NCBI GenBank assembly: GCA_047495785.1
Contig: JBLDXI010000009.1
Span: forward strand, 744,001 to 808,000
Length of the DNA: 64,000 bases
Direction of reading: 5' to 3'
Origin: Lepidodermella squamata
Taxonomy: Eukaryota; Gastrotricha
Shown: one piece after another, positions 25,801 to 38,550 of the stretch
Position numbering within the stretch: position 1 is the stretch's first letter
Layout of the letters: each line of letters opens with the position of its first letter
Program-made: the position numbers and the translations under genes
Notes under the pieces: model-generated
Database searches by the model: none
Told to the model about the DNA's origin: nothing
The model's input: only the letters and a program-made list of their open reading frames with translations

Positions 25801-26408
25801 CTTAGCTTTATCAATTACACTTCAAAAGTTTTAAAATTCAATGCAAATATTCATGTTTTTTTATTAAAAACAAGACCGAAATCAATTGGTACTTAATTAC
25901 TCGAAGAAATTCATTTACCAACCATGCAATTTACGGTCATTTTCATAACTGTGATGAATTATTATATGTTTCCCTTTTTATATATTTTCATGTCTTCTAC
26001 AGATATTTCTTGCCACCTGGTTGGAAGAAATTCAACAAGGAGCAAGTTTCGAATCTCCCTGCGAGCAAGCTGGTCGCTTTCCCACAGCAAGAGTTTTTTG
26101 ACGAATATGAGCGTGGTTTGAAGTCTCTTGTTGGTAAATTGCGAGATGAAAATGTTGCAACTAAGAAGCAGCTCGGAAATGTTCGGCGAATGGTCGCGTC
26201 GCTTTTGGAAAAGCTTCTCGACAAGCCGCCTGGAACGCTGGTGCAGTGTGTCTCTGAACACCCTGATAACCATGAAATTGATGACTTGCTTAAAACTTGT
26301 GTCGATAAAACGAGTTCTGGTGGTGACAGCAAAAAGTCGGGAAACGCAGCGTCATCGTCAGCGTCATCTTCAAAGCCACTTGCTAGAAAAGGGTCAAGTT
26401 CGCGATAA
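22844..26408 (+). CDS. MORC2: MORC2-type GHKL ATPase with CW zinc finger
   Basis: Nuclear ATPase involved in chromatin compaction and silencing, roughly 950 residues. Exons begin 22844-22945, 23000-23024, 23086-23245, 23311-23648 and 23702 onward, with the largest near 24363-25727 and the last from about 26004 to 26408. The GHKL ATPase has the Bergerat motifs LVDNARDAQ-like ([10 protein letters not shown]), FLDDGEGM and [13 protein letters not shown]. An Ala/Glu/Lys/Arg-rich coiled-coil insertion ([19 protein letters not shown]) interrupts it, a hallmark of MORC2. The transducer part has NCSRLISMY and [18 protein letters not shown]. The CW finger follows ([21 protein letters not shown]). Then come Pro-rich and Glu-rich linkers and the C-terminal block [13 protein letters not shown]. 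One intron (23649-23701) begins with GC rather than GT; reading it that way restores the conserved frame. The ATG at 22844 gives the family N-terminus and is preceded by TTTTAG. Confidence 0.94.
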
Positions 26409-29174
26409 CATTTTTATTTCTATCTCGTTCACTACTTTTTCATCGCGCCGGTTATACGAAGCGAAGATCAGTGCCAACGTGATTTGGTATGAGACATGAT
26501 TATTTTGCTCAAAAATAGCCATTATTCGCAACAACGCGTTGTCTGGTATACTAGGTTGTATTGATATATGACGAGCATCTTCGCCTCTTCGTTTGATTTT
26601 ATTGTTCGGTAATGACAAGTAATTTTGTTACTGTTTTTTTGTTATCCAGTGTATTTAAAAATTATTACCGGTAAAATTGTCATTTTCCATGCTGCCACAG
26701 CATTCATTGATGGCTGCGCGTGAATAAAGAATAGGCGTATTTCAATTCAGAGTGGAAGCGTGATTTTGTTGAAAAATATGATTGTTTTGATACTTTTGCG
26801 CGTGTCACAAAAAAGTCGAAAAATGCAATGTAAATATTAAAACTAAGAGTCATTATGCCTCGAAAAACAAATAAAACAACACTTATATGCAATTGATCTG
26901 TCTTGTTTCTTCATCGCAGTGTTTGGTGGGAAATCAAATTATCGCAAATGTGAAATAGTACCCCACTCCGAAGCTCATGCAAACAGCAATTAAGTTATTG
27001 TCCGTCTTGAATAGCAGCCCGTTCTTTTGAACCACTAAGAAAATTTTTGAATTTCAGCGTTTTCGATTTAGCAAACAGCGCCATCGGAGGAAAATGTCGA
27101 TAGTCAGTTTGCAAAACCATTCTACCATTGTTCGACAAAAATCCTGGAATCCTCTGAATCAGTAATGAAAATGATGGCGATGATGACGCATAACTAGCTT
27201 CAGAAGGCGGAAAAACAGTTCTTGTATGTACATTCTGGTTTTTATAAGCCTATCATGAATAGGCCCATTTCCCATTTCAAATAGCAGCCCATTTTTGACC
27301 CGTTTTGAAGGATTGAAAATTCAGTCGCCCGGGCTGTCGCTTCAAGTTTCAATATTTCAGGTATTTCAGGTAGCACAGTTTTTGCCGATTCGAGTTTGTG
27401 AGCCTCATAATAATATACATACAAACTAAAAAGATAGATCCAAGTTGGTGCTTTTGACGTCGAGCCGCCACATCCGAGGGTTGGGAGTTGGGACCATTTA
27501 AAAAATTACCTGTTTAAATTGGATTTGCAGATATTGCCGAGGCGCATTGAACGGAATCCAAAGCTGAACGCCCGAATTTGAACTACTAAACCCGAACAGA
27601 TACCAGTTTCAACTCTGCATACCAACAGTTTTCACGCGCCGTGGTGAATAATTGAAATAATTTTATTGACAGGGCAGTAATGAAACGTTGAAATAAATTT
27701 TCGCATGTTTTCCGAATTCGCAGAATTTAATCAATCGCTGACGAATTATCTGGTTCTTTCGTAAAACAGGGCTCGCAAGCAAAAGCTCATGAAAAGGCCA
27801 CGAAATAATGAAATCATTCATGCGATATGCTCCAGTGAAGCTCACATAATCACGTGCTGACGGAAAATTTCACTAATTTCTCTTAATCCTTTTTCTGTCG
27901 GAACAGTGATATTTCATTATATATTAATGGGCCAGGTATTGACAGTCAGGCGTCACATTTTACCTACAATTTCAGCGGATTTCACAAAAGTTGTATTCTT
28001 GACGAGTATTGTTCAACGGCGAGTCGGAATAACTATAATGGCACATTGTACTTGGGAACGGCCAAAAAGTGGTACGTGGCGCGAATTTTGCAGCGGCGAG
28101 TTGTAAGTTGTACTAGGCGAGGCATGACTGGTTCATTTGATGCCTACCGCAGACTTGACAGTGTAATCAGCCCCAAATTTCCCGCTAATATAAATTGGTT
28201 TTTCTATTACTTCTCCACGTTGGTCTTCAGGCCTTGTCAAATTGTAAAATAATGAAATTAAATCGTTACCTTTGACTGTAACGCCGATCAGATATGGGAA
28301 TCAGGCTAATTGCGATTAAAGCAGTCGTGGAACGCGCTCCGAATCGCGCATGTTATTCACGCAATATTCGTGTTAAAGCGGCTCGGTACAGAGACACGCG
28401 CGCACGACCACAAAGGCAACATGCCGCCCCGTGCGCGCTCCGACAATGGTCTCGATCGGTAATAAAGGTTACCTATGTGCGCGCTTTCGGGAGCCGCCTT
28501 TCGTGATGCCTTTCGGACGCGGAATTCGCGGAGAATTACACCTCCAAATTTCGCTATCATTAGTCACATCGTAGCCAGTACACGTTCACCGACCCGGCGG
28601 TCGTTGACCGTGTTGTCAAGGTGGTGCTATCGCTAACCGACAGCGCCACTGCGTCCTTTCCACCTATTAGCTTCCATTGCCGGCCAATGAGATGTTGTAT
28701 AGTGTGGTCACTACCTTTGTTTCCTAAATTATCGTTTAAACCTGCGCGTGCCGTTGTTTAAACTCGCGTAGAGTAGAGAAGAGTCTCCAGACTGACTTCT
28801 GGGTGCAGCGCGGTACTTGATGCCTTTGAACTTTTGCGCGGCATGTTTCTAACTTCCTGGGTCCCGCCATTGGTTAATAAGCAATACATACTAGCTTCAT
28901 CCATGTCTCTTCTTATTGAAATAATAAAGCAATTAAATGACGTTGTGCAGGAGTTATGGCATGTGCCATGGCTCATAAACTACATCTACTGCTTTCTTAT
29001 TGGTTGACGCGCACAAGCAACCGACCAATAGGAACGCGCGCGCAGCCAGAGCTTTAAAACTCACGCATGCTTGATAGAATTCATTTGTGTCAAATATCTC
29101 ACGTTTTTAGGCAATTTTCACCCTTTCTGTTTATTGCATAAAACTTGTTACATAAGTTTCTGTGCCGACTTACC
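26409..29174. other. Gene-poor flank and promoter region of the T-box gene
   Basis: About 2.8 kb without a recognisable gene. The last 200 bases are CpG-containing and hold an ATTGG at 28999-29003 and a CCAAT at 29025-29029 in mirrored orientation. I found no RNA gene or transposon end. Confidence 0.5.
28998..29030. promoter_or_regulatory. Paired inverted CCAAT boxes upstream of the T-box gene
   Basis: TATTGGTTG at 28998-29006 and CAACCGACCAATA at 29018-29030 face each other about 150 bases before the ATG at 29175. The arrangement is a plausible NF-Y type promoter element. No canonical TATA box lies at the right distance; TTTAAAA near 29053-29059 is the nearest AT-rich site. Function is inferred from position only. 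Confidence 0.4.
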
Positions 29175-31790
29175 ATGTTCGATGATCCGTCATTTTTGAC
29201 AACAATGAGCCAAGCCGCGGCCGTTCGCAGTCTGCTCCCGTTAGCTGCGTTTCGCAGCGCCCAGCAGCAGCAGCAGGACATGATGCTGACTCAGTTGACA
29301 GGTTCGAGACAGGCGCTAATTTTTTATCAAATATTAATTGCCTTGTTGATTTTTTCAGCGCAACACTCAGCCGCCGCCTTCTCTTCGATTCTCGGCGCTG
29401 CAGCAACGCAGCACCACTACCCCGTTTCGTCGATGGCGCCTCCGTCGAGCGGCCGCATGTCGACGCAGTGTTCATCGTTTGCCGATAATCAAACATCATT
29501 CATGTCTGCCAACGGTGTATCATCTCAGCAAACCGATCAACTTTCGTCATTCATGCAGCCTGGTGGTGTTTCGAACAACTTTTCATTCCCAACACCGTCA
29601 TCTTACCCGTCATCAGCACCGTCAAGCAAGCTGGCGTCTTACAGCCTGATCGGAGAGTACGGCAGCGGGATGACCGGAATCGGCGAATCGCAACTCTGCT
29701 CGCCAACTTTTGACGATCCTCAATGTTTCAGACAGTCGTCTGTTCGAGCAAGTAGCGGCGGCCGTAGCGGTTTAGCGGGTACCAATTCGAATTACCAGGC
29801 TAACCTGTTATCTTCCTACCTGGTACCGCCTTGTGAAACCTACTCTACGCCGTCTCTGGCATCAACAGCGAATGATAACGCCAACAACAGCAAACCACGA
29901 TCGATACAAGCTGGCGGATCAAGTTCGTCGAACAATCGCCAATCGGGCAATTCATCTGGCAGCAGCTCTAACAACGGCGGCAACAGATCGTCGCGAAAGC
30001 TAGAAAACAGCGATTCGACTGCTAAATTGGCTTCGTCGTTCGCTTGTCAAGCGCCGCCTCCACAACAGCTGAACAGCGAGCAAGCCCTCAACGGCGGTTC
30101 GAACGGCTCGTCTAACGTCAAGGTGTTTCTCGAGAACGCGTCAATGTGGAAAAAGTTCAGCAGCATCGGCACTGAGATGATAATTACCAAGTCTGGTCGG
30201 CGCATGTTTCCTACGCTGCGCTACACGATTTGCGGACTCGATCCGCAGGCCAAATACATCTGCCTAGCCGATGTCGTTCCTCGCGATGAATGTCGCTACA
30301 AGGTTTGCGCTAATTAGGATAGCATCATTATTTTAAATTAATTCAATTTTTTTGTTATAGTACCACAACAGCGAGTGGGTGGTCACTGGGAAGGCGGAAC
30401 CTCACGTTCCAGGTCGTATCTACATTCACCCTGATTCACCTGCCTCAGGTACGTTGAATTCCGTCGCTATTATCAGTATCAATTTTTTCTCCTATTTCAA
30501 ATTCTAGGTAGTCACTGGATGAAGTCACCCGTGTCGTTCCATAAAATGAAGCTGACGAATAACAATCTCGACCAAAACGGCCATGTAGGTTTATATCGGT
30601 GACTTTTTTAATTTGCTTCATCTGTTGTTGTTTTTTAGATTATTCTAAATTCTATGCACAAGTATATTCCGCGCCTACACATTGTTCAAGCCAGCGACGT
30701 TTTCGCCATGGCGTGGACCGCGTTCACGACGTTCAGTTTTCCTGAAACGACTTTCATCGCTGTAACCGCTTATCAAAATGAGCAAATCACGCAGCTCAAA
30801 ATCGATCACAATCCATTTGTAAGTCATTTTCATTTTTTTACTCCCTGTATTGAATGTATTGTAATTATGTTATAGGCCAAAGGCTTTCGAGAAACCACCA
30901 ACTCCTACTGCAATATTGCAACCGCCAGTCATATGCGCCCGGCCAATGCGGGGTGAGTGTTTTAGTTAAATTTAGGTGTTCTTCTCTGTTTTTTTCATCC
31001 CTTATTCTTGTTCTAATTATTTTCCTGTTCTAATTATTTTTATGTCTAAATTTTCAGAGATGGTTTGAGTTCCTCAGCCGCTGTCGGAAACTTTCTGCAC
31101 ATGCAACACTCGATGACAGCGCCCGTGTCGTACCATCATCCGTCAGCCCTGCCGTCGCTTGGTCTCGACCACAACCCGTCTGCCGCTTTTTTCGCCAACA
31201 ACGCAATGATGGGACCACCCATGTCGCTACAACAACAGCAACCGCCTCTCGTCATTCAATCTCACCACTCATCTCTTCAGCAACAGCAGCAAATTAGCCA
31301 GTCGCTCAAGCGTCCGTACTTCGCGACTGGTGGCGACGTGAGCGGTATGATGATGTCGGGCAGCAACAAATCCGGGTCGGCACTCATCGAAGAAGCGGCG
31401 TCGGATCTGCTTTCAAACGTCACGAATAGCAGCAACGCCGGTGATTCACCGTCTGACATAGTCGGCCCAACATGTCGAAAGGTGCCACGCGCTAACAACG
31501 ACTCGGCACTTTCCACGTCATCTTCGTCGTCATCCTCCACTAATCAACAACCGCCTCAGCAGCCGTCGACGCCCGCCGGAATAAAAACCGCTTCGTCCTC
31601 TGCCGCTAACAACGGCGGGTCGCCATCGCTATCTAATCTCGATGCTTCTATGCTAGGCAAGTCATCTTTTATGGGTCAAACGCAGTCGCAGATGATCAGT
31701 GGCACCAACAGTCCCGGCCTCAACTTCGTCACTTCACCGCCGCCCAGCAGCAGTTCGTCACTCGTGCCTCGGCCTGGTCAGAACAGTTGA
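29175..31790 (+). CDS. T-box transcription factor, Tbx6-like
   Basis: DNA-binding developmental regulator. Seven exons agree in phase: 29175-29301, 29359-30302, 30361-30448, 30508-30584, 30639-30818, 30876-30952 and 31058-31790, giving 741 residues. The T-box starts near [19 protein letters not shown] and continues [95 protein letters not shown] and NPFAKGFRE. The [15 protein letters not shown] and NPFAKGFRE blocks and the short loop before them resemble Tbx6 rather than Tbx1, Tbx20 or Brachyury, though the Tbx2/Tbx4/5 groups are close. Both flanks are long Ser/Gln/Asn-rich regions. The first intron (29302-29358) is 57 bases with no stop in frame; I treat it as an intron because of its AG|GT start and TTTTTTCAG end. 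Downstream and upstream flanks are gene-poor, as is common for regulators. Confidence 0.92.
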
Positions 31791-33485
31791 CGCGAAATGA
31801 CCCACGGAAAGTATTTTTATTTCCTCGTATAAGTATTTCGCCTTTTAGCGACTTCGTGAACAAAATCAATTCTCATCTCATCTATATTATCTCATGCTTT
31901 GTGACGATGATGTTAATTTTGTACATTGTTTAGTCGGGTTCGTAATGCTTTCACTCAAACGGCCAGTAACAGCGCACCTTACGCACCGTTTTTGAGTGTA
32001 TTCTTGGCCGATCCTGGTTTCAGCCATCGCATCAATTTTGTAATCAATTTTACTGCATGTTTAATGCAAAAATACAGCTATATAATTTGACATTACATGA
32101 AATAAAAGTACTATTAGCTGAAATTCTGATTTGTTGTTCATCGGTGTCAAATATCTTATTACAGCTCAGAAATGGAACAAATTCTATAGATATGCGCCAA
32201 TAAAATTAACATGCGCGCATCAAGATGAAATCAAGATGAAATCAAGATGACACATAAGTTGTCGACTTTTGGCTACTGAACATCTGTTCTCTTGGGGCCA
32301 TTGAGAAGTGACAAAATGTAGATTGAACACACCCGTGCTGCTCGTGCCTGAACCTCTTACGGCGTTATCGCGCCTCTGGAAGGTGTCGATTTCATCAAGT
32401 TCATCACGCGGTCGAGCCGATATGAATATGGTATGAAAATAATAAGCCAACAAATGCTGTGCTTGACGATTCGCGCTGCTCTAAACCATGTTAAGGCCTT
32501 TGTGAAAGGTGTGGAAGCCGTTCTCTATGCCTCTGGGTCCCATGGCGCCGGATGCAATAAAACACAGATTGCCGGAGGCGCCTACGACAAGTGATAACAA
32601 CAACAGTCGCGGCTTAATTTTGATAATAGGATGTAAACAGATGATCCACTGTCGCTGCGCCAAAGCGTACGCAGCGTATTTGGGAAAAGAATACACAATG
32701 GTTATTTTGCTAATGATACAAGTTCCCGTATGTACGAACTAAAACGCATCTTTTGTTAAGCCAGCCGTAGTTCATGGCATTAGCAGCGGCGCCTTTTGAT
32801 CTCCGTTGTTACGAAAGGTATCGAGAATCGTGTCGTAGCACCTCTAACATGAATCGCTCAGAACATTGTATATAGAAGCCAGCGATGATAAAACAATGTT
32901 GATGACGGAACCTGCTATTAAAATGTTTTTATAAAGAATGCTGAGCTCCCGTGCCCGAGCTTTTATGCGAAATTTATTACCGCTGGCTTTCGAATTCAGT
33001 ATTACGATGGCATGTACACTTTTATTGCCGACAAGTTCTATAGCCGCCTGACTAAATTGAAAAACACGTTACCCGAGCTTTCATTAAATTTTACAACACT
33101 CTTACTCGGGTGCTGCGTGTAATTAAGCACGCTATAGCACGCCTCAGTGAATTGCTACAAATTGATGCAAGGTGTCACGCGCGAACAAAGTGTTGAAAAT
33201 GTGTATTCTTTTATTTATTTCACATAGATAATTGCTTTAGTTAACATGCCAATAGCATGATGGGAAGCACCAGACAGGTGCGACGTATCTCGTTAGATGA
33301 CAACCCAACGCATACATCATTCACAAAATCAGCAGCACACCCACACCTTTCTTCCACCTCATCGTCAAAAACCCAACAACAACATGTATAGCTAAAATAA
33401 TCGAAGAATCAACGTGAGCACAAGGATTTTCTTCCTCCGACTATATTGTTTTGATATAGACTCGTAAAATGCACCGACTGAATAA
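31791..33485. other. Gene-poor spacer downstream of the T-box gene
   Basis: Holds the T-box 3'UTR with AATAAA near 32,101. At 32220-32250 the unit ATCAAGATGA occurs three times in tandem. Short opposing open frames near 32,480-32,740 have no recognisable domain. No gene called. Confidence 0.5.
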
Positions 33486-36400
33486 TTATTGTGCACTGGA
33501 TTCAGATTTCTTTGATTTTTTCACAGAGCCAACTGGTTTCGAAGACGACTCTGCTTGGTTTTCTAGCGATCTTTTTTGACCAGAAGGACCATTTTCAACT
33601 TTTTGAGCTGGGTTTACGCGTTCATCATTCACAGTTTTCTTCTGATTCGGTTTCTTGAGCACTTTCAAGGCGGCGTTGCAAGCTGCTCGCACATCAGCCA
33701 TTTTCTTCCCGAGTGATTTGTCGCGAATTAATTCGATGTGGACAGCCAAATGAGCAAATGTGTCTATTTTCACGCTTCTTTCATCTTTGCTGGCACCAGT
33801 TACTGACGCGTAGACATGTCTCTTCACCAAATCGACAACATTTCGGTACAGCCAAGGCTGGGGTGTCGATTTGCTGAAAACGGTTTTTTAGTAACAAATA
33901 TGAGTATATTGAGTAATAAATCACCTTATGTCTTTGCTGTCCTCTTCATCCTCATCCGATGGACCAGCTCCCTTCAACTCCTCGGCAAACGATTGTAAAA
34001 GGTCCCCTAGAACTTCACCAAGCTTCGCGCCAATTTTCGGCTGCGCTTTGTAAGCGGTCGGAGTGATAAGTAGCGAAGAGCCCAGCAGCCGAGCAGCTTG
34101 TGAACGAGGGAAAGTTTTCGCTTTGTTTTGAGCTTTGTTGTCTCCTTCGTCTTGTTTCACATCTGATTTGGCGTCTTTCCCGACCAAACATTGCAACAAA
34201 CGGTCGAAGAAGATACCTTCCATTCGTGACAACGGGATGCGGGTCGATGACAGTAGATGCGAGAAGAAAACGTGGCCGTGAGGAGTAGGATGGGCCAAGT
34301 GATTATCAAGGGCAGTCTGAATAAAACAATAAGATAAGTCATAATAAAGAGTATCAATCAGCATTAAATGCATAGGCCTTGAATGTACTAGCAAATCTGG
34401 GTACATTTCCGGGAAATCAGGTTTTTTGATTTTCATATTTTGAACTCAGCTTAATAGTCTTCATACTATAAAATCTTCATACCTTAAGCGATGCAGCAAT
34501 TGTCTTTGATAAGACGACGGACGATTCATTCGATGATGAGCATAGTAGGAGTAGTTCGACAGTGAGCGCTGCAGTCTCTAGCTTGAGTTGGCTAGATGAT
34601 GGACTTTTAACCATTCGGGTTGCCGCGTCCAAAATCATTTCGCAGTGTCCAGAAAGGGCCGCAGCGACCGAATCGAGAATGCCCGCTTCGATAGCTTTTG
34701 TCTGACGCCAAGGAGCTAAAGCTTTCCTGACCAGCTCGCAGAAGCGGGCCTCAATCGAAAAACTGCAAGTTCTCTTTTTGCTGGCCAGTGTATTCAGCAA
34801 CACGGCAACAATTTCCACCAACAGTTTCTTACCGTCAACAGCTTCGCCGTCAGCCATATCATGTGCCTTTTGGACCAGCATGTCGAGCCAGCTGACCAGT
34901 TTCATGTGAAATTCCTGCATCTGCAGTTGCTGCATCTTCTTCTCGCGTTTCGCCCGCTTGGCAGGGCTGCCACCCGCAGTTGCAGATTTGAAAGCTGCAG
35001 CCAGGACGCTGTCAATCTTGAACATGTCCTCATCGTTCATTACGACAGAATCAGCGGAAGACGCCTTGTCATCGTCATCATCTTCATCCTTCAACACAGC
35101 AGGCGCTGTCGAAGACACAATGTGACCAGAAGAGGTCCGCTTGCGCTTAATTTTCGGCTTTTTCGCAGATTTATCTTCATCAACTTTCTCATTCGATTCA
35201 TCAGCCTCACTTTCGCTGCTGTTGCTATCGTCATCTTCACTCTCATCACTTCCATCGACTTCTTCATCATCTCCGCCATCTTGAGCATCCTCAACGAACT
35301 GAGTATTCAGTAAAGCGTTGACTATCAGATCAACAAGAGAAGAAGCCTGCGCTTCGCTGTCAGCATTTGTGGACGTGGTCAGCAGGGACAGGAGTCGTTG
35401 ATTTGAAATCAACTTTGCAAACATGCTGGTCGTGAGGTTTCGAACAGGGCGAGACTTCCTACTCAACAAGCCGATCAGCATGTCAACAAAAACACGAGCC
35501 GGCTCTTCTTCAGCACTCTCATCAGCCTGGCTCTTGGCGACCGATGAAAACAGCTCGCTTATCTCATTAGCCAACTGAACGATTTCCGAGTCTTTGGGGT
35601 TACAAACAAGCAGAAAAGCAACATGACAGCCGAACAACTTTAGTAACTCAAGTACAGTCCCATGCTGAGCTTTCTTCTTCGAAATCTTTACTAGCGAAGC
35701 AAATGCTTCCTTTGCATCACCAATTAGGGGTTCGATCATCAGGCAATCTTTGCCAAGCTCATCGTCTTCGGCAATACGACTCTTAAGAGAACTCAGGGTC
35801 GATTTCAATAGCACGATACATTCCGATGGGTCAGCCAAGTGTTTGGCAGAACCCGAAGTTGCAGAGCTAACTGCACGCATGACAATATTGACAGCTTGTT
35901 CACGGGGAAACAGGCCGATTTTCTGACCCTTTGGAAGGCTCATTTCAGGATTTTCGGTATTCGCTGTTTCATTCTCCGCAGTCAATTGCTTATCAACAAA
36001 GAGGCAAGAATCGGCAATCGTAGTCAATGTCGAAACAACCTCATCACTACTAATCGCCGGTGAGCAAAGGGCCAGCGTGCCAGCCAAATGCATAATGCTC
36101 CAACGTCTGGCTGCCAGCGCTGATGTGTTGTCTTCCCAACGATGGCTTTCTATCTCGTTGTCATCTTCGCTTTTGTCGTAGTTGTAGTTAAACTGGAAAG
36201 AGCTAGTCAGAGAAATAGAGCGGAAGATTTCAGACATGGAAGCAGCGGCTGATGGGGGCATTGCGTGCAGCAGCTTTTCAAACTGAGTCGGAAATTCATT
36301 CCAAGTTCGGGTCGGCGGACGTAAGAAGCACGCCAGAACGTGTACGAAGTATTCATCGCCAGCAGTTTCGACGTCAGACTGCGTTTTCTTCGAGCTGAAA

Positions 36401-37661
36401 CTGGCAATCAACTCTTCGAAAAACATCAAAATAGCTCCATGTTCATGGCTATGTTGGCGGCGCAATCCTTGAGATAACATCTCAATCATTTGACTGGAAA
36501 GTACCAGCGGAACCAAACTAGGTGCGGCCCGAAGAAGCCTGGTTAAGGCAACCAGAGACAGCTGAAGGGCGGCAGTTTTGTGTGTGAGTGGGGCACTCGG
36601 TAGTAGGAATCGCTCGTTCACAAGTTCCGACCAAAACTTGAAGAATCGTTTCATCATTTTCTTCTTCTGAATTTGCGACTCCATCATTTCGAGAATTTTA
36701 ACGGCGGCCAAGTGAACGAATGGCGTTTGCCGAGCCGAGACAATAACTGCAGCAACTTTGCTTGGATCCGAAAGAAGAGCGCTAACGAAAGACTGACGAT
36801 GCTGAGCAGACTCGGCAGGAAGCCAAGAACTTTCAACCCAAAAAGACGCCGGGGCGACAGGTTCGACTGCTAAGGCAAGCAATAACAAATCAGCGGCGTC
36901 TACGTCTGATGTTGAAGTCGGCCAGCCCGTCTTCAAAAGAGGTTTCACAACGGAAAATATCGCAGACTTGAAAGAACTAGCTGCGTCTGTATGGCTTAGC
37001 AAAGCATTGATAAGCTGACCCAAGATCGAACAAGCCATCTGAAAGGCAAATATGACACTGTAGGAAAAAGTGACAATAATTTTGATTCGAATTTACCTGT
37101 CGAAGTATGGGCTTAGATTTGAAAGCATCTACACATAGTGCAGCTAGCTTTGTAACGTCACTAGGACTAAGCGCGGAAATGTCATCGGTATTTATGCCTT
37201 TGGCAACCGATGCGACGAAGAACAACTGGCCTATGATTGTTTGCGTTTTGTCACCTTTGGCCATCTGACTGTTGGTCTTAAGAAATTGGCCACCAGAGAC
37301 CGGGTCGGAGAGTGACGCCATGGTTGACGACACAGAGACCATTTTCTGTGATAAACAATTAGCCAGGGCTGCAGCAAAGCCAACACGAGCCATTTTTCGG
37401 TTAGATGCAAGGCCGCGCACTAGTCGCTTGACTGCGTAGTTCGCATCATTCTGATCTGACGGATTATTCTTTTCCTTGAGATTGCAAGAATCATGAGAAA
37501 ATTCCAAGATGTTTATTTGAATCTACCTTGTTATTTTTAAAATGGGCCTCCAATTTTTCAGTTGCTGAGACACGCTGCTTTTGAGCGACTGCAGCGAGGT
37601 CTTCGAATATATTCATTGGAATCGACGATACCTCTCTCTTAGAGGATCCGGAATCAGTCAT
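33486..37661 (-). CDS. MYBBP1A: MYBBP1A / DNA polymerase V-like nucleolar protein
   Basis: Nucleolar protein of the Myb-binding protein 1A (yeast Pol5) family, linked to rRNA synthesis and ribosome assembly rather than DNA polymerisation. Exons: 37527-37661 (45 codons); a second ending in PILRQ near 37,098; the large third from about 37,038 to 34,484; a fourth from about 34,319 to 33,927; and a last one to 33486; together about 1,280 residues. The N-terminal family block reads YAVKRLVRGLASNRKMARVG. Many helical repeats follow, then a long acidic stretch (EDAQDGGDDEEVDGSDESED) and DEDMFKIDSVLAAAFKS, a recognisable family block. The tail is Lys-rich (SVKKSKKSE), fitting nucleolar targeting. An open stretch at 34361-34436 looks like an extra exon, but its phase does not join, so it is left in the intron. 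It follows ELOB by 258 bases on the same strand. Confidence 0.88.
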
Positions 37662-37919
37662 TTTGGCAGTAAAGAATCTAGAGTGATATATAATGCGATT
37701 TACTGAGCACGCAACTCTGATAAATGATCTCTGATTCGAATTGAATATAACACAGAATTTAACACTGCCTATAATCGTAACAGCAATCCACTGGATTGTG
37801 GCGAAGCCTGTGTGATATAAAAGAGTTGCTGTCACATTGAAAACCGGTTGTGGCAAGCTTCTTTTGTGAATTGAACACAATGCAAAACGAATAGTCATTG
37901 AGTACAGGAATGACACAAT

Positions 37920-38391
37920 TTAACCGGAATTAGACGTCGGCTGCGAATCGCTGGCGTTTCCACGCATAACTTCGGGAAGTTCCGGAGGAGTTGAATAAGG
38001 TTCGATGACCAGATTTTCAAAGGCGCCATCAGCTGTTCAAAAATCTTCAATAATCTCTGAATAATTTATGTACTTATTTACCTTGACGGAAGGTTAATCC
38101 AAGCAGATAGGGCTCATGAGCAAGAGCTCGTTCTTTGGTGATGTTGTAATCGGTGAGAAGTTTCGTATCGTCCATGTCTTCTTTCTAGGAAAGAAAGCAC
38201 TGTGAAAAGGTAACCACAGGCAAATTCAGCTTTTAAACCTTTCCGAATGGGTCATTCCACAACTTGATGTTCTCGGCAGGCTGCTTGAGAACACCTACCA
38301 AAGCGTGTTTAACATCCAAAACCGTCGCGTTTTCTTTGAAGTCAAGCAAGATGGTGGTACGCTGGCGGCGAATCGTTAGAAAAACGTCCAT
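37920..38391 (-). CDS. ELOB: Elongin B
   Basis: Ubiquitin-like adaptor that pairs with elongin C in cullin-2/5 ubiquitin ligases and in the elongin transcription complex. Three exons (38239-38391, 38082-38184, 37920-38032) join in phase to 122 residues, close to the usual length. It begins MDVFLTIRRQRTTILLDFKE, the diagnostic elongin B start. Further blocks are VLDVKHALVGVLKQ, LLGLTFRQ and the C-terminal FENLVIEPYSTPPELPEVM, which contacts partner proteins in the family. An acceptor-like AG lies directly before the ATG and another 10 bases upstream. The gene sits 159 bases after the VPS37 stop and 258 bases before the MYBBP1A start, all on one strand, suggesting an operon. Confidence 0.96.
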
Positions 38392-38550
38392 CTTTCAAAT
38401 CTGTAAATTTCTAGTAGAATATACAGAATTCAAGTGTAATTCAGGCGAATTTATTGCAAAAATACATACTACAATAAATAATCAAAGAGCACATAAAAAG
38501 TCATTAAGCGTAAGCGAATAATCGTAGGGAAACCAAATGAAATGCCAACA

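Noticed and set aside
32481-32742. Opposing short open frames downstream of the T-box gene
   Set aside because: They overlap on both strands and show no family features.
34361-34436. Possible extra MYBBP1A exon (MKIKKPDFPEMYPDLL...)
   Set aside because: No acceptor gives the right phase with the preceding exon, whereas the exon starting at about 34319 joins directly in frame.
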